Shown: positions 1-10,900, numbered from the stretch's first letter. The stretch: 64,000 nt of DNA from Mycobacterium pseudokansasii (GCF_900566075.1 NZ_UPHU01000001.1:248001-312000), one strand, 5' to 3'. A program made the numbers and translations. The notes: generated by a model from the sequence alone, not told the origin.

Positions 1-1288
1 TGGGCGGTCCTTGCGGTCCTTGGCCGAGGATATCGTTGAGCGCGTCGTTGAAGCCCTGCTGCGTCCCGGTGACCAATTCTCCGGCGACGACGGCCGGGTC
101 GACCTCAGGGAACAGCCCGAACGGCGTGGGCACATTCGCCGGTGCGGTCGAATAGCCGTAACGGGGGTCGCCGTAGCCCAAATTGACGACGGTCGTCAAA
201 TTCGGCTCGATGAGATCGGCAAGCGGATTACCCAGCACCGGAATGAATCTCAGCGGCGTCAACAGCGGTAAATGGTGGGTGCGGATGAGGTAGTACGAGG
301 TATTTCCGTTGTACGTCGGATCCGTGGGCAACTTGATCAGATCGCCCGGGGGCAGGGTCTGCGGATTGATATCCGGAGTATCGGTGTGGACGAAGGCGAT
401 GCCGGCGATGGCATTCAGGTCCGACACGATATTGAGCGGATAGCGCGGGAAGTCGGCGAACCCGTCGTATTCGTGGGTGTAGATCGAGGTCGGGTAGATG
501 GTGTCGGCGGGCGTTGCTCCGAAGAACTCCACACCCAGGCTCGGCAGGCTGAGGCCGGCGAAGCGCGACAGGAGGCCGCCGTTGGGATTCATCGGATTGG
601 CCAGCAGGACGAAGCCGAGCTTGTCGGCGGGGGGAGCGGTGCCCGGCGGCATGGCCGCCAGATTGCGCATCTCCAACGAGGCGATGATCGCGCTCTGCGA
701 GTACCCGCCGACGACGACGCTGTTTCCCAGGGTGTTGACCTCGTTCAGGATCGCGTTGTGCAGGATCTCGACGCCCTGGCTCACCGACGTGGTCAGCGGC
801 AAGCTCTTTTCACCGGTGAGCGGATACAACTGCTCCGGGGTAAACAGCGCCAGCGCATTGGTGGCCCCGAATTGCGGACTGATGTAATTGAGCAGGCCGT
901 TGACGTAATCGGTTCCGGGCGTTGGGTTTCCGCTGCCACCCATGATCAGGGAAACCGTCGGTGGCGTCAGTGACGACGTCGTGATGGCAGCCGACACGGT
1001 TGCCGCGTTGGTGGCTTCGCTCTGGCCGTAGGCCAAACCGGCGGCGGCCAACGTCCGGGTGAACTCGACCTGAAACGCCTCCAGCAGCGTGACGATGGCC
1101 TGGTACTCCCGGCCGTAGGCACCGAACAGATTCGCGATGGCCGCCGACACCTCATCGGCAGCCGCTGCCGCCACGCTTGAGGTCGGACCGGCTGCCGCGG
1201 CACTGGCCGAGCCGACCGCGGCGCCAATGCGTTCGAGATCTGCCGCGGCCGTCGCCATCATCTGCGGCTCGACGAGCACGTACGGCAT
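1..1288 (-). CDS. PE1: PE family protein with PE-PPE serine hydrolase domain, C-terminus cut by window edge
   Basis: The gene starts at ATG 1288 (MPYVLVEPQMMATAAADLERIG) behind a strong AAGGAGGA ribosome site, and no stop is reached before base 1. The first 95 or so residues are the PE helical pair, ending in a YxxxE secretion signal (YGQSE) used for ESX export. The rest is the PE-PPE alpha/beta-hydrolase domain, with a MGGSGNPTP start and the nucleophile motif GGYSQSAI. The PE dipeptide itself is PQ here. Position next to a PE2-like gene and ptpB-fadE2 fits PE1 (Rv0151c). It is likely a secreted or surface esterase. The family is certain and the PE1 name rests on gene order. Confidence 0.88.
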   Translation of the reverse strand, partial: MPYVLVEPQMMATAAADLERIGAAVGSASAAAAGPTSSVAAAAADEVSAAIANLFGAYGREYQAIVTLLEAFQVEFTRTLAAAGLAYGQSEATNAATVSAAITTSSLTPPTVSLIMGGSGNPTPGTDYVNGLLNYISPQFGATNALALFTPEQLYPLTGEKSLPLTTSVSQGVEILHNAILNEVNTLGNSVVVGGYSQSAIIASLEMRNLAAMPPGTAPPADKLGFVLLANPMNPNGGLLSRFAGLSLPSLGVEFFGATPADTIYPTSIYTHEYDGFADFPRYPLNIVSDLNAIAGIAFVHTDTPDINPQTLPPGDLIKLPTDPTYNGNTSYYLIRTHHLPLLTPLRFIPVLGNPLADLIEPNLTTVVNLGYGDPRYGYSTAPANVPTPFGLFPEVDPAVVAGELVTGTQQGFNDALNDILGQGPQGPP

Positions 1289-1385
1289 CGGCGCATCCTC
1301 CTTAACGACCAATCTCAGGCGCTCAGTGCGAACCCGTCCGCCGCTTTAGCGCCTAGCCATTTCATCGCGTCTAGCCGCAATCCAG

Positions 1386-3026
1386 CTAGAAGTTCAGGCT
1401 CTGCAATTGCTGAATAATTGCCGCCACCGTTCTGAAGATCGCGATGAATTCGATCATGCTGCCCAGCGCGGCCAAGCCCGCGGTGGCGGCCAGCGGCAAT
1501 TCGATCGCGGCAATGAAGTTTCCGTGTAGCAGCTGATTCAGGAACAGGCTGAGGTCGTAAGCCGGAAGAATCGTGGCAAAAGCCAGACCCAGATCCGCCG
1601 TGGGCAGCAGAAGTGAGTAGCTGTCCGACACAACGGCGGCAAAAGTGCTGGCGATATTGGCGGGTGTCGCGGGCACCGGTCCCGGACCCGGCGGCAGGAT
1701 TTGCTGGATGTACGGTGGGAACCCGATCATCGGCAATTCGGGAGGGTTGAGCGCAGCGGGCAGCGCTGCCGCGAAGTCGTTGATGCCTTGCTGGGTTCCG
1801 GCAACCAGGGCATCGACGACGACGCCGGGCGGGAGGTCGGGGAAGAGCCCGAACGGGGTGGGCACATTCGCGAAGCTCGTCGAATAGCCGAATCGCGGGT
1901 CGCCATAGCCCAGGTTGACGAACACTCTCAAGTCCGGCTCGATGAGCGCGGCCAGGGGCGGTCCGATGACCGGGATTGCCCGCACCGGGTCCAGCAGGGG
2001 CAGGTGCGCGGTTGGAATGATGAAGTACTGATTCGACGTCACGCCCTCGACCGGCAGGAGTATGGCGTCCGCTACCTGTTGTGGCGTGAGGTACTGATAC
2101 TGGGTGTGCACGGTGATGATCCCGAAAACCGCGTTGATGTCGGACAAGACATTGAGCGGATACCGCGGGAAGTCGGCGAAGCCGTCGTATTCGAGCGTGT
2201 AGGTAGTCGTCGGATAGGGGTTGTCCGCAGTCGCCCCGTAGAACGGCAGGCCGAGGGTCGAAATGTTCAGCCCGGGTATCCGTGAAAGGATGCCGCCGTT
2301 GGGATTCATTTCGTTGCCGATGAATATGAAGCTGAGCTGACTCGGGTCCGGCTTATTGGGGCCCAGGGAGAGAAGCTGCTGTATTTCCAGGGACGAGATG
2401 ACGGCGCTTTGGGAATAGCCGAAAACGGTGACTTGGTTTCCGGCGTGGATCTGCTCCCAAATCGCGGCGTCGAGTATCTGCAGCCCTGTTTGCACCGAAT
2501 TTTGGAAGGGCAGGGATTTGACGCCGGTGATGGGATAGAGCTCCTCAATGGTGTTCAACGGGTTCACGACCACGCCGGGCGGCAGGAATAGATTCGTGAT
2601 GTTGGTGAGGTACTGGATCGAGGGTATCGGCGATCCGGTGCCGCTCATGACAATCGCCGTGTTCTGGCCGAAAACCGGCGGTACCACCGGGGGGGAGGTC
2701 GGCGTAAAGAGCCCGGTGGTGGCCCCTTTCACCAGGGTGGCGGCGCTGATGGCCTCATCGCCGAAGTAGGCGTTCGCGGCCGCTGCCAAGTTTTGGGTGA
2801 ATTGGTTATATAGCGCCCCGAGTTGCGCGTTGATCGCTTGGTATTCCTGCCCGAACGCGCCAAAGAGTTGTGCGATGGCGGCGGACACCTCGTCTGCAGC
2901 GGCCGTGGCGATCGTGGTCGTCGGCCCTGCCACGGACGCAGCGGCCTCGCTGATCGCCGTGCCGACCCCTGCTAACTCGGTTGCGGCCGCAGCCATAAGC
3001 GGCGGCTGGGTGAGAACATACGACAA
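1386..3026 (-). CDS. PE2: PE family protein with PE-PPE serine hydrolase domain, PE2-like
   Basis: A 546-residue protein that starts MSYVLTQPPLMAAAATELAGVG. Residues 1-95 are the PE domain, with the YxxxE motif YFGDE near residue 88. The PE-PPE hydrolase domain follows, with the nucleophile motif GYSQS around Ser205 and the typical segment SRIPGLNISTLGLPFYGATADNPYPTT. The C-terminal 100 residues are hydrophobic and alanine-rich, and end GSMIEFIAIFRTVAAIIQQL, so they may associate with membrane. The length is close to PE2 (Rv0152c). It lies 97 bases upstream, in transcription sense, of the PE1-like gene and 104 bases downstream of ptpB on the same strand. Confidence 0.88.
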   Translation of the reverse strand: MSYVLTQPPLMAAAATELAGVGTAISEAAASVAGPTTTIATAAADEVSAAIAQLFGAFGQEYQAINAQLGALYNQFTQNLAAAANAYFGDEAISAATLVKGATTGLFTPTSPPVVPPVFGQNTAIVMSGTGSPIPSIQYLTNITNLFLPPGVVVNPLNTIEELYPITGVKSLPFQNSVQTGLQILDAAIWEQIHAGNQVTVFGYSQSAVISSLEIQQLLSLGPNKPDPSQLSFIFIGNEMNPNGGILSRIPGLNISTLGLPFYGATADNPYPTTTYTLEYDGFADFPRYPLNVLSDINAVFGIITVHTQYQYLTPQQVADAILLPVEGVTSNQYFIIPTAHLPLLDPVRAIPVIGPPLAALIEPDLRVFVNLGYGDPRFGYSTSFANVPTPFGLFPDLPPGVVVDALVAGTQQGINDFAAALPAALNPPELPMIGFPPYIQQILPPGPGPVPATPANIASTFAAVVSDSYSLLLPTADLGLAFATILPAYDLSLFLNQLLHGNFIAAIELPLAATAGLAALGSMIEFIAIFRTVAAIIQQLQSLNF

Positions 3027-3130
3027 GACGCCATCCTCCTGGCGACGGGGTGCACATGTCGGGTACCCGTTGAGCGTAAGGCGATTCCGCGATCGTGTCT
3101 GGCCTTTGGGCCGACCTCAAAGATCGGTGT

Positions 3131-3935
3131 TCAGCCCAGTAGCGCGTCGCGGAGCCGGCCGACATCGGCCGCCGTAATCCCCGCGTCGCGCAGGTATGCG
3201 CCGACCGACCCCCAGGTCTGATCGATCGTCTGCCACGACGCGGCCAGGTACTCCGGCCGGACGCCGAGCACGCCGTCGGACAGTCGGGCTTCCGTGAAGG
3301 TCACCACCTCGGGCGTCAGTTCGGTGTCGGAGCGCTGCCGGATCATTTCCGAGATTTGTTCCCGCAACTGCGGCACCGCGTCATTGCTGCGCAGGAAGTC
3401 GGTCAGGATGGCGTCGCGGTCGACGCCAATGGCTTCCAGCACGGTGGCAACCACGAAGCCCGTGCGGTCCTTGCCCGCAAAGCAATGCGTGAGCACCGCC
3501 CGCCCGCCGGACAGCAAGGTGACGACGCGCTGCAGCGCCCGTTGGGCACCGGTACGCGTGGGGAATTGGCGATATTCGTCGGTCATGTAACGGACGGCGG
3601 CCTGGTCGATTGATTCGCCGTCCGGGCTGTTGGTCATGAGCTGCCGAAACGCGTGTTCGTGTGGCGCGTCGGCGTCGGCCCCGGCGTCGTCGTCGGCCAG
3701 GTCGGGGAACGGCAGGAGGTGGATGTCGACGCCGGCAGGCAGTCGTCCCGGACCGCGCCGGACGACCTCCCGTGACGAGCGCAGGTCGGCGACATCGGTG
3801 ATGGCCAGCCGGCGCAGCGTTTCGCGGCCGGCGTCGTCGAGGCGACTGAGCTCGCTGGAGCGAAACAGCCGCCCCGGCCTCAGCGCGGTGCTCTCGGCAA
3901 CGTCACGAAAGTTCCATGCGCCCGGTAGTTCCAGG

Positions 3936-3943
<8 letters not shown>
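3131..3943 (-). CDS. ptpB: Tyrosine/phosphoinositide phosphatase PtpB
   Basis: A 270-residue protein that starts [17 protein letters not shown]. It carries the P-loop [10 protein letters not shown] with catalytic Cys154 and Arg160, the C-X5-R signature of this atypical phosphatase. It also has the long acidic insert ([17 protein letters not shown], about residues 81-97) typical of the lid region. In M. tuberculosis the homologue (Rv0153c) is secreted into the host cell and acts on phosphotyrosine and phosphoinositides; the same role here is inference. The start at 3943 overlaps the last 8 bases of fadE2, which indicates translational coupling. An upstream in-frame ATG at 4135 lies deep inside fadE2 and was not used. 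Confidence 0.93.
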
Positions 3944-5168
<1,225 letters not shown>

Positions 5169-5307
5169 TCCGCCACCCTAAAGCACCGTAGGACACGTGC
5201 TGCCGGCCCGGGCCGCGGGCACCGCCCGGCTCACGAGCAGACGCATAGGCGCCGCGACACGCCGATATCAAGGTGCGTTTGTGTCTGTTCGCGATGGAAT
5301 GGGCGTC

Positions 5308-5769
5308 ATGACCGAGAGCCGCCCCCCGTTCCCGCCGTTCACCGTCGACACGGCCACCCAGAAGGTCCAGGCCGCGGAGGATGCCTGGAACACTCGCGAC
5401 CCTCACCGTGTCAGCCTGGCCTACACCGTCGACTCGCAATGGCGGAACCGCGACGAACACATCGTCGGCAGGGACCAGATCGTGGCCTTTCTGACCCGCA
5501 AGTGGCAGCGCGAGCTCGACTACGCGCTGCGCAAGAGCTTGTGGGACTTCCACGACAGCCGCATCGCGGTGCGGTTCCAGTACGAGTGTCGCGACCACAC
5601 CGGTCAGTGGTATCGCAGCTACGGCAACGAGCTGTGGGAATTCACCTCGTCTGGGCTGATGGCGCGCCGCGAGGCCAGCATCAATGACGTGCGAATCGCC
5701 GAATCCGAGCGGCGCTGGTTCGGTCCGCGACCGGCTTCCGAACACGGGCTGGACATCCCGCTCTGGTGA
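5308..5769 (+). CDS. NTF2-like protein of the DUF1348 family
   Basis: A 153-residue protein, [21 protein letters not shown] onward. The segment [33 protein letters not shown] followed by [33 protein letters not shown] and [12 protein letters not shown] is the conserved core of the DUF1348 branch of the NTF2/SnoaL fold. No catalytic role is established for the family. An in-frame ATG at 5299 would add three residues. It is divergent from fadE2, and the 139 bases between them must hold both promoters. It has no counterpart that I remember at this spot in M. tuberculosis. Confidence 0.85.
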   Translation: MTESRPPFPPFTVDTATQKVQAAEDAWNTRDPHRVSLAYTVDSQWRNRDEHIVGRDQIVAFLTRKWQRELDYALRKSLWDFHDSRIAVRFQYECRDHTGQWYRSYGNELWEFTSSGLMARREASINDVRIAESERRWFGPRPASEHGLDIPLW

Positions 5770-5785
5770 GGCCCGTCGCTGCGTC

Positions 5786-5804
5786 ACACAACCTCACTTT
5801 GTGT
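5786..5804. repeat. Inverted repeat after the DUF1348 gene
   Basis: ACACAA and TTGTGT are perfect 6-base arms around a 7-base spacer, 16 bases after the DUF1348 stop. The stem is weak and no T-run follows, so it is a poor terminator. It could be an operator for the pnt operon, which starts 210 bases further on. Apart from this, the 244-base gap up to pntAa shows only a possible -10 (TATGGT, near 5925). Confidence 0.3.
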
Positions 5805-6013
5805 CGCCACAACAGCCTGGCGGCTACCGGATCCGCATCGAGCGGCGAACTATCAACCAGTGTGCTGAGGGTTGTCGGCACCTCGACCTGAACGGTCGCA
5901 AATCGGTGGTGAACCGGGCACGCGTTATGGTAGCCAGGCGCGCGGCCGAGCCGGCGGAATATCCATCACGCAGGAACGTACCCGAAAGTATGAGGAAAGT
6001 AGATGTACGCGCC

Positions 6014-7123
6014 ATGACAGATGCGCAGACCCACACCATCAGGGTAGGGGTGGTGGCCGAGTCACGGCCCGACGAGCGCCGCGTTGCGCTGGTACCCAAA
6101 GCGGTCGCCTCACTGGTGAACAGTGGTGTTGCCGTCGTGGTCGAGTCCGGTGCCGGTCAGCGGGCGCTGCTACCCGACGAGCACTACACCGATGCGGGAG
6201 CCACCATCGGAGATGCGTGGGCTGCCGACGTCGTCGTCAAGGTCGCGCCGCCGACCGCCGAGGAGGTGGGCCGACTGCACAGCGGGCAGACCCTGATCGG
6301 CTTCCTGGCTCCGCGCAACGCCGACAACTCGATCGGTGCGCTCAAGCAAGCCGGCGTGCAGGCCTTCGCGCTTGAGGCCGTTCCCCGCATCTCCCGGGCC
6401 CAGGTCATGGATGCGCTGTCGTCGCAGGCCAACGTCGCCGGCTACAAGGCGGTGCTGCTTGCCGCATCGGAGTCGACCCGGTTCTTCCCGATGCTGACCA
6501 CCGCGGCGGGAACGGTGAAGCCGGCCACGGTGCTGGTTCTCGGTGTCGGCGTGGCCGGCCTGCAGGCGTTGGCGACGGCCAAACGGCTGGGTGCGCGCAC
6601 CACCGGCTACGACGTGCGGCCCGAAGTGGCCGACCAGGTCCGATCGGTCGGGGCGCAGTGGCTGGAGGTCGGAGTCACGGCTTCGGGTGAGGGCGGATAC
6701 GCCCGCGAGCTGGCCGACGAGGAGCGTGTCCAGCAGCAGAAGGCTCTGGAAGAGGCGATCAGCGGCTTCGACGTGGTGATCACCACTGCGCTGGTACCGG
6801 GCAGGCCCGCGCCGCGGCTGGTGACCGCCGCCGCGGTGGAAGCCATGAAGCCCGGCAGTGTCGTGGTGGACCTGGCCGGTGAGACCGGTGGCAACTGCGA
6901 GTTGACCGAGCCCGGTAAGACGGTGGTCAAGCACGGAGTCACCATCGCCTCGCCGCTGAATCTGCCGGCGACCATGCCCGAGCACGCCAGTGAGCTATAC
7001 AGCAAGAACATCACGGCCCTGCTGGAGCTCCTGGTCAAGGACGGCAAGCTGGCTCCCGACTTCGACGACGAAGTCATCGCGGAATCGTGTGTGACCCGCG
7101 CACAGGACCGAGAGGACTCCTAG
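6014..7123 (+). CDS. pntAa: NAD(P) transhydrogenase subunit alpha, NAD-binding part PntAa
   Basis: A 369-residue cytosolic dI domain of proton-translocating transhydrogenase, which binds NAD(H). It contains RRVALVPKAVASLVNSGVAVVVESGAG, the conserved loop SQANVAGYKAV, the dinucleotide fold VLVLGVGVAGLQA and the segment VVVDLAGETGGNCELTEPG. The start at 6014 (MTDAQTHTIRVGVV) matches the family's usual N-terminus. An in-frame ATG at 5990 is possible. It is the first gene of pntAa-pntAb-pntB, 4 bases ahead of pntAb. The alpha subunit is split in two genes, as in other mycobacteria. Confidence 0.95.
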   Translation: MTDAQTHTIRVGVVAESRPDERRVALVPKAVASLVNSGVAVVVESGAGQRALLPDEHYTDAGATIGDAWAADVVVKVAPPTAEEVGRLHSGQTLIGFLAPRNADNSIGALKQAGVQAFALEAVPRISRAQVMDALSSQANVAGYKAVLLAASESTRFFPMLTTAAGTVKPATVLVLGVGVAGLQALATAKRLGARTTGYDVRPEVADQVRSVGAQWLEVGVTASGEGGYARELADEERVQQQKALEEAISGFDVVITTALVPGRPAPRLVTAAAVEAMKPGSVVVDLAGETGGNCELTEPGKTVVKHGVTIASPLNLPATMPEHASELYSKNITALLELLVKDGKLAPDFDDEVIAESCVTRAQDREDS

Positions 7124-7127
7124 AAAG

Positions 7128-7463
7128 ATGTACGACCAACTGTTGGAGAACCTGGCGATCCTGGTGCTGTCCGGGTTCGTGGGGTTCGCGGTGATTTCCA
7201 AAGTGCCCAACACGCTGCACACCCCACTGATGTCGGGAACCAACGCGATCCACGGCATCGTGGTGCTCGGTGCGCTGGTGGTGTTCGGGGAGGTCGAGCA
7301 CCCGTCGCTGGCCGTGCAGATCATCATGTTCGTCGCGGTGGTGTTCGGCACGCTGAACGTCATCGGCGGCTTCATCGTCACCGACCGGATGCTCGGCATG
7401 TTCAAGGGCAAGAAGCCGCAGGCTAAGGAACAGCCCAAGATCCAGGAGCCGGCAGCCAAATGA
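7128..7463 (+). CDS. pntAb: NAD(P) transhydrogenase subunit alpha, membrane part PntAb
   Basis: A 111-residue membrane protein with about three hydrophobic helices: NLAILVLSGFVGFAVI, IHGIVVLGALVVF and IIMFVAVVFGTLNVIGGFI. It ends in a charged tail after DRMLGMFKGKKP. This is the membrane segment that is fused to PntA in enterobacteria. Its stop overlaps the pntB start by 4 bases (ATGA), so translation is coupled and the subunits are made in balance. Confidence 0.94.
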   Translation: MYDQLLENLAILVLSGFVGFAVISKVPNTLHTPLMSGTNAIHGIVVLGALVVFGEVEHPSLAVQIIMFVAVVFGTLNVIGGFIVTDRMLGMFKGKKPQAKEQPKIQEPAAK

Positions 7464-8884
7464 ACTACTTGGTGATCGGCCTCTACATCGTCTCGTTCTC
7501 CCTGTTCATCTACGGTCTGATGGGTCTGACCGGGCCCAAGACCGCGGTGCGCGGCAACCTCATTGCTGCGGTCGGCATGACCATCGCCGTGGCGGCCACA
7601 CTGGTCATGATCCGGCACACCAGCCAATGGCCGCTGATCATCGCGGGCCTCGTCGTGGGTGTGGTGCTCGGCGTGCCGCCGGCGCGGCTGACCAAGATGA
7701 CCGCCATGCCGCAGCTGGTGGCGTTCTTCAACGGCGTCGGTGGTGGAACGGTGGCGCTCATCGCGCTCGCGGAGTTCATCGAAACCACCGGCTTCTCGGC
7801 GTTCCAGCATGGCGAGTCGCCGACCGTGCACATCGTGGTGGCCTCGCTGTTCGCCGCCATCATCGGATCGATTTCGTTCTGGGGATCGATCATCGCGTTC
7901 GGCAAGCTGCAGGAAATCATCTCCGGCCGCCCGATCGGCCTCGGCAAGGCGCAGCAGCCTGTCAACCTGCTGCTTCTGGCGGCCGCCGTCGTGGCTGCGG
8001 TGGTGATCGGGCTGGGTGCGCATCCCGGCAGCGGCGGCGTGTCGCTGTGGTGGATGATCGGACTGCTGGCCGCCGCCGGTGTGCTGGGTCTGATGGTGGT
8101 GCTACCCATCGGCGGTGCCGATATGCCGGTGGTGATCTCGATGCTCAACGCCATGACCGGGCTGTCCGCCGCAGCGGCCGGATTGGCGCTGAACAACACC
8201 GCGATGATCGTGGCCGGCATGATTGTCGGCGCATCCGGCTCCATCCTGACCAACCTGATGGCCAAGGCGATGAACCGCTCGATTCCGGCCATCGTCGCGG
8301 GCGGTTTCGGGGGCGGCGGCGTGGCCCCCAGCGGCGACGGCGGCGGCGACAAGCACGTCAAGGCCACGTCGGCGGCCGACGCCGCGATTCAGATGGCCTA
8401 CGCCAACCAGGTCATCGTGGTGCCGGGCTATGGGCTGGCCGTGGCGCAGGCACAGCATGCCGTCAAGGACATGGCGTCATTGCTGGAGGACAAGGGAGTG
8501 ACGGTCAAATACGCCATCCACCCGGTGGCCGGTCGGATGCCCGGGCACATGAATGTGCTGCTGGCCGAGGCCGAAGTCGACTACGACGCGATGAAGGACA
8601 TGGACGACATCAACGACGAGTTCGCCCGCACTGACGTCGCGATCGTCATCGGGGCCAACGACGTCACCAATCCGGCAGCCCGCAACGACGCGTCCAGCCC
8701 GATCTACGGCATGCCGATCCTCAACGTCGACAAGGCCAAGTCGGTGATCGTGCTCAAGCGCTCGATGAACTCCGGGTTCGCGGGTATCGACAACCCGCTG
8801 TTCTACGCCGACGGCACCACGATGCTGTTCGGGGATGCAAAGAAGTCGGTGTCCGAGGTCACCGAGGAACTCAAGGCGCTGTAG
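7460..8884 (+). CDS. pntB: NAD(P) transhydrogenase subunit beta PntB
   Basis: A 474-residue protein. The N-terminal 260 residues hold many membrane helices that form the proton channel. The C-terminal dIII domain binds NADP(H), with the conserved VIVVPGYGLAVAQAQHAV, the segment HPVAGRMPGHMNVLLAEA, VAIVIGANDVTNPAARND and LKRSMNSGFAGIDNPLF. The complex uses the proton gradient to reduce NADP with NADH, a supply of NADPH for biosynthesis. It closes the pnt operon and is followed tail-to-tail, after 38 bases, by a PE gene on the other strand. Confidence 0.95.
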   Translation: MNYLVIGLYIVSFSLFIYGLMGLTGPKTAVRGNLIAAVGMTIAVAATLVMIRHTSQWPLIIAGLVVGVVLGVPPARLTKMTAMPQLVAFFNGVGGGTVALIALAEFIETTGFSAFQHGESPTVHIVVASLFAAIIGSISFWGSIIAFGKLQEIISGRPIGLGKAQQPVNLLLLAAAVVAAVVIGLGAHPGSGGVSLWWMIGLLAAAGVLGLMVVLPIGGADMPVVISMLNAMTGLSAAAAGLALNNTAMIVAGMIVGASGSILTNLMAKAMNRSIPAIVAGGFGGGGVAPSGDGGGDKHVKATSAADAAIQMAYANQVIVVPGYGLAVAQAQHAVKDMASLLEDKGVTVKYAIHPVAGRMPGHMNVLLAEAEVDYDAMKDMDDINDEFARTDVAIVIGANDVTNPAARNDASSPIYGMPILNVDKAKSVIVLKRSMNSGFAGIDNPLFYADGTTMLFGDAKKSVSEVTEELKAL

Positions 8885-8922
8885 CCCGGTACCCGGTTGG
8901 CTGATGCCGGCGCGCGGCTGTC

Positions 8923-10386
8923 TCACATGACAGGCGGAATCAATCGCGCTATGGACCCAAGGGCGCCACTCAGCAACGACAGCTCTGTCACACTCGACTG
9001 GCCGACGTTGAACACCAGGCCGGGATTCGCCGACGGAACATAGGGATAGGTATCCGGCAGCGAGGACTGCGGTAACACGCCGATATCCACCAGCGCGGCT
9101 TGCGGGCCTTGCACGGCCCCTGTCGCCAGGTGGGAGATCACTGTGATCGGGTTGACGAATCCGAACAAGCTGGCGGGGGTGGGCACATCCGCGTAGCCGT
9201 AGCCGTAGCCCAAATCGACCAACACCCGGAGGTCCGGCTGGATCAGGTCGGCGAGCGGGGGCCCGACAAAGGGAATGTCGCGAAGGGGTTGCAGCAACGG
9301 GAGGTCCTGGGTCAAAAACATGTAGTAATGGGTGTTGCCGGTGGAGCCCGGGGATGTCGGCAATGGCACGGCATTCGCAACGTCGGCGGCCGTGACGGGA
9401 TACGCGTTGTGGACCAATCTGATGCCCATGAAGGCGTTGATGTCGGACAAAATATTGAGCGGGTATTGCGGGTTGTGGGCGTAGCCGTCGTATTGGCCGG
9501 TGTAGATGTAGGTCTGGTAGGGAGAATTCGGTGGCGTTGCACCGTCGAACGACACATCCATGAACGGGATGTAAAGGCCGGTGTAACGCTCCAGAATACC
9601 GCCGTTGGGGTTATTGATATTGCCGATCATCATGAAAGCCAGCCGGCTGGGGTCTGGCTGTTGGGCAAGTGGTAGCGCCATAAGCGCACGTATCTCATTG
9701 GTGGCTACCGCGGCGCTTTGCGAATAGCCGAAAACGACGACATCATGCCCATTTTGTAGTTCGGCGTTGATTCCGTTGTTCAGCAAAGTGACGCCCTGGG
9801 CGATGGACTGGTCGAGTGACAGCTGCCCGATAAACGGCCACCACTGCTCGGGCGTGTATTGGGCGACCGGGTTGTTGGGCCCGAAAATTGGCTGGATGTA
9901 CGCGCTGTCAAGGGCCGCCAAGACAGGCGCAGGAAAGACCGGATACCCGGTGCCGCCCATGATTAACGCCGTGACCGGGTTGCCGGACAACATCACATTC
10001 GAAGTCGGCGCAGTGACGGCGCCGCCGGGTCCGGGGTTGCCCAGTCCCAGCAGCGCCTGGACTGGCGCGTCAAGCGCGTCAAGTGCACCCGACATGGCCG
10101 CGGCGTTGGCGGCCTCGGCCTGCGCGTAGGCGGCCCCAGCGGCGGCCAGCGCCTGGGTGAATTCGCTGTGGAAGGCCCCGGCCTGGTTCAGGACCGCCTG
10201 ACAATCGCGGGCGTATGCGCGAAACAGCGCCGCAGCGGCCGCCGACACCTCATCGGCGGACGCCGCCAGCACACGGGCCGTTGGGCCCGCAGCGGCGGCA
10301 CCGGCCGCGCTAATCGCCGAACCGATCCCATCCACGTCGGCGGCCGCCGTCGCCAGCATCTCGGGGACCGCGATCACACTGGGCAT
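8923..10386 (-). CDS. PE family protein with PE-PPE serine hydrolase domain
   Basis: A 487-residue protein from ATG 10386 (MPSVIAVPEMLATAAADVDGIG). The PE dipeptide is intact, the YxxxE signal is YAQAE near residue 85, and the hydrolase nucleophile motif is FGYSQSA. The C-terminus ends LGSIARLIPPVM, the LxxLIPP tail shared by the other array members. It is probably exported and surface-exposed, with esterase activity by family inference. Its place right after pntB, before the TetR gene, differs from M. tuberculosis, where as I recall PE3 and PE4 come after the TetR gene. The longer reading frame up to 10539 lacks PE-like sequence and was not used. Confidence 0.87.
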   Translation of the reverse strand: MPSVIAVPEMLATAAADVDGIGSAISAAGAAAAGPTARVLAASADEVSAAAAALFRAYARDCQAVLNQAGAFHSEFTQALAAAGAAYAQAEAANAAAMSGALDALDAPVQALLGLGNPGPGGAVTAPTSNVMLSGNPVTALIMGGTGYPVFPAPVLAALDSAYIQPIFGPNNPVAQYTPEQWWPFIGQLSLDQSIAQGVTLLNNGINAELQNGHDVVVFGYSQSAAVATNEIRALMALPLAQQPDPSRLAFMMIGNINNPNGGILERYTGLYIPFMDVSFDGATPPNSPYQTYIYTGQYDGYAHNPQYPLNILSDINAFMGIRLVHNAYPVTAADVANAVPLPTSPGSTGNTHYYMFLTQDLPLLQPLRDIPFVGPPLADLIQPDLRVLVDLGYGYGYADVPTPASLFGFVNPITVISHLATGAVQGPQAALVDIGVLPQSSLPDTYPYVPSANPGLVFNVGQSSVTELSLLSGALGSIARLIPPVM

Positions 10387-10659
10387 CTCGTCTCCTGTCC
10401 GACACCGAAGGCCATTACCCGTCAAAAGGGGACCGGCCCTTCCAAGCGCGGCCGGCCCAACAGCGGGTGCCCAGAGCCTAAAAGAAGTCCTGCCGGGACA
10501 TCCGGCATTTTGGCCACTCCAGCTTCCGCTGGGCCCCAAGGTCGCGATCGCGGCCGGTTGGGATCAGGCGATCGTTACCAACGGCAGGTCGCCGAACAGG
10601 GCTAGCCGGCCGCGCGGGAGCTTGTCGGTTTCGTTGGTCGCGCTGGTGGCGCTGAATAT
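10387..10659. other. 273-base gap upstream of the PE gene
   Basis: No reading frame with family features was found. The part next to 10386 must carry the promoter and leader of the PE gene. GC-rich inverted segments such as CCGGCC near 10430-10460 occur but form no convincing terminator. Confidence 0.4.
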
Positions 10660-10785
10660 CTAGACGGGCGGATAGGCCGGCGGCGGATAGCCGTTGCCGT
10701 CCTGGACCCCGCGGATGCCCCAGGTCAGGTAATTGAAGAAGAACTCGATTTCGTCGCTCACGTCGTAGTCAGGACTTGGATCCAT
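10660..10785 (-). CDS. Small conserved mycobacterial protein, Rv0157A-like
   Basis: A 41-residue protein: MDPSPDYDVSDEIEFFFNYL, then a TWGIRGVQDGNG stretch and a proline-rich tail ending PPPAYPPV. An AGAGG ribosome site lies about 8 bases before ATG 10785. It is acidic at the N-terminus, has an aromatic centre (EFFFNYLTW) and a PPPAY-type tail, with no signal peptide or membrane helix. I recall a small annotated gene of this kind (Rv0157A) between pntB and the TetR gene in M. tuberculosis, the same place as here. The function is unknown. It is easily missed because of its size. Confidence 0.7.
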   Translation of the reverse strand: MDPSPDYDVSDEIEFFFNYLTWGIRGVQDGNGYPPPAYPPV

Positions 10786-10797
10786 TACTGCACCTCT

Positions 10798-10828
10798 CGA
10801 CTCGCTATCGACTCGCTATCGACTCGCG
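10798..10828. repeat. 11-base direct repeats upstream of the small gene
   Basis: The unit CGACTCGCTAT occurs twice in a row (10798-10808 and 10809-10819), followed by a partial third copy CGACTCGCG. It sits 12 bases upstream of the Rv0157A-like start codon and so probably in its promoter or leader. Confidence 0.55.
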
Positions 10829-10900
10829 ACTTGGTCGCCCAGGAGTCTAGTCGGATCCGCGTCGGTGCGACAGGCGGTGCCGCCCCTGCCTAGACTGTCC

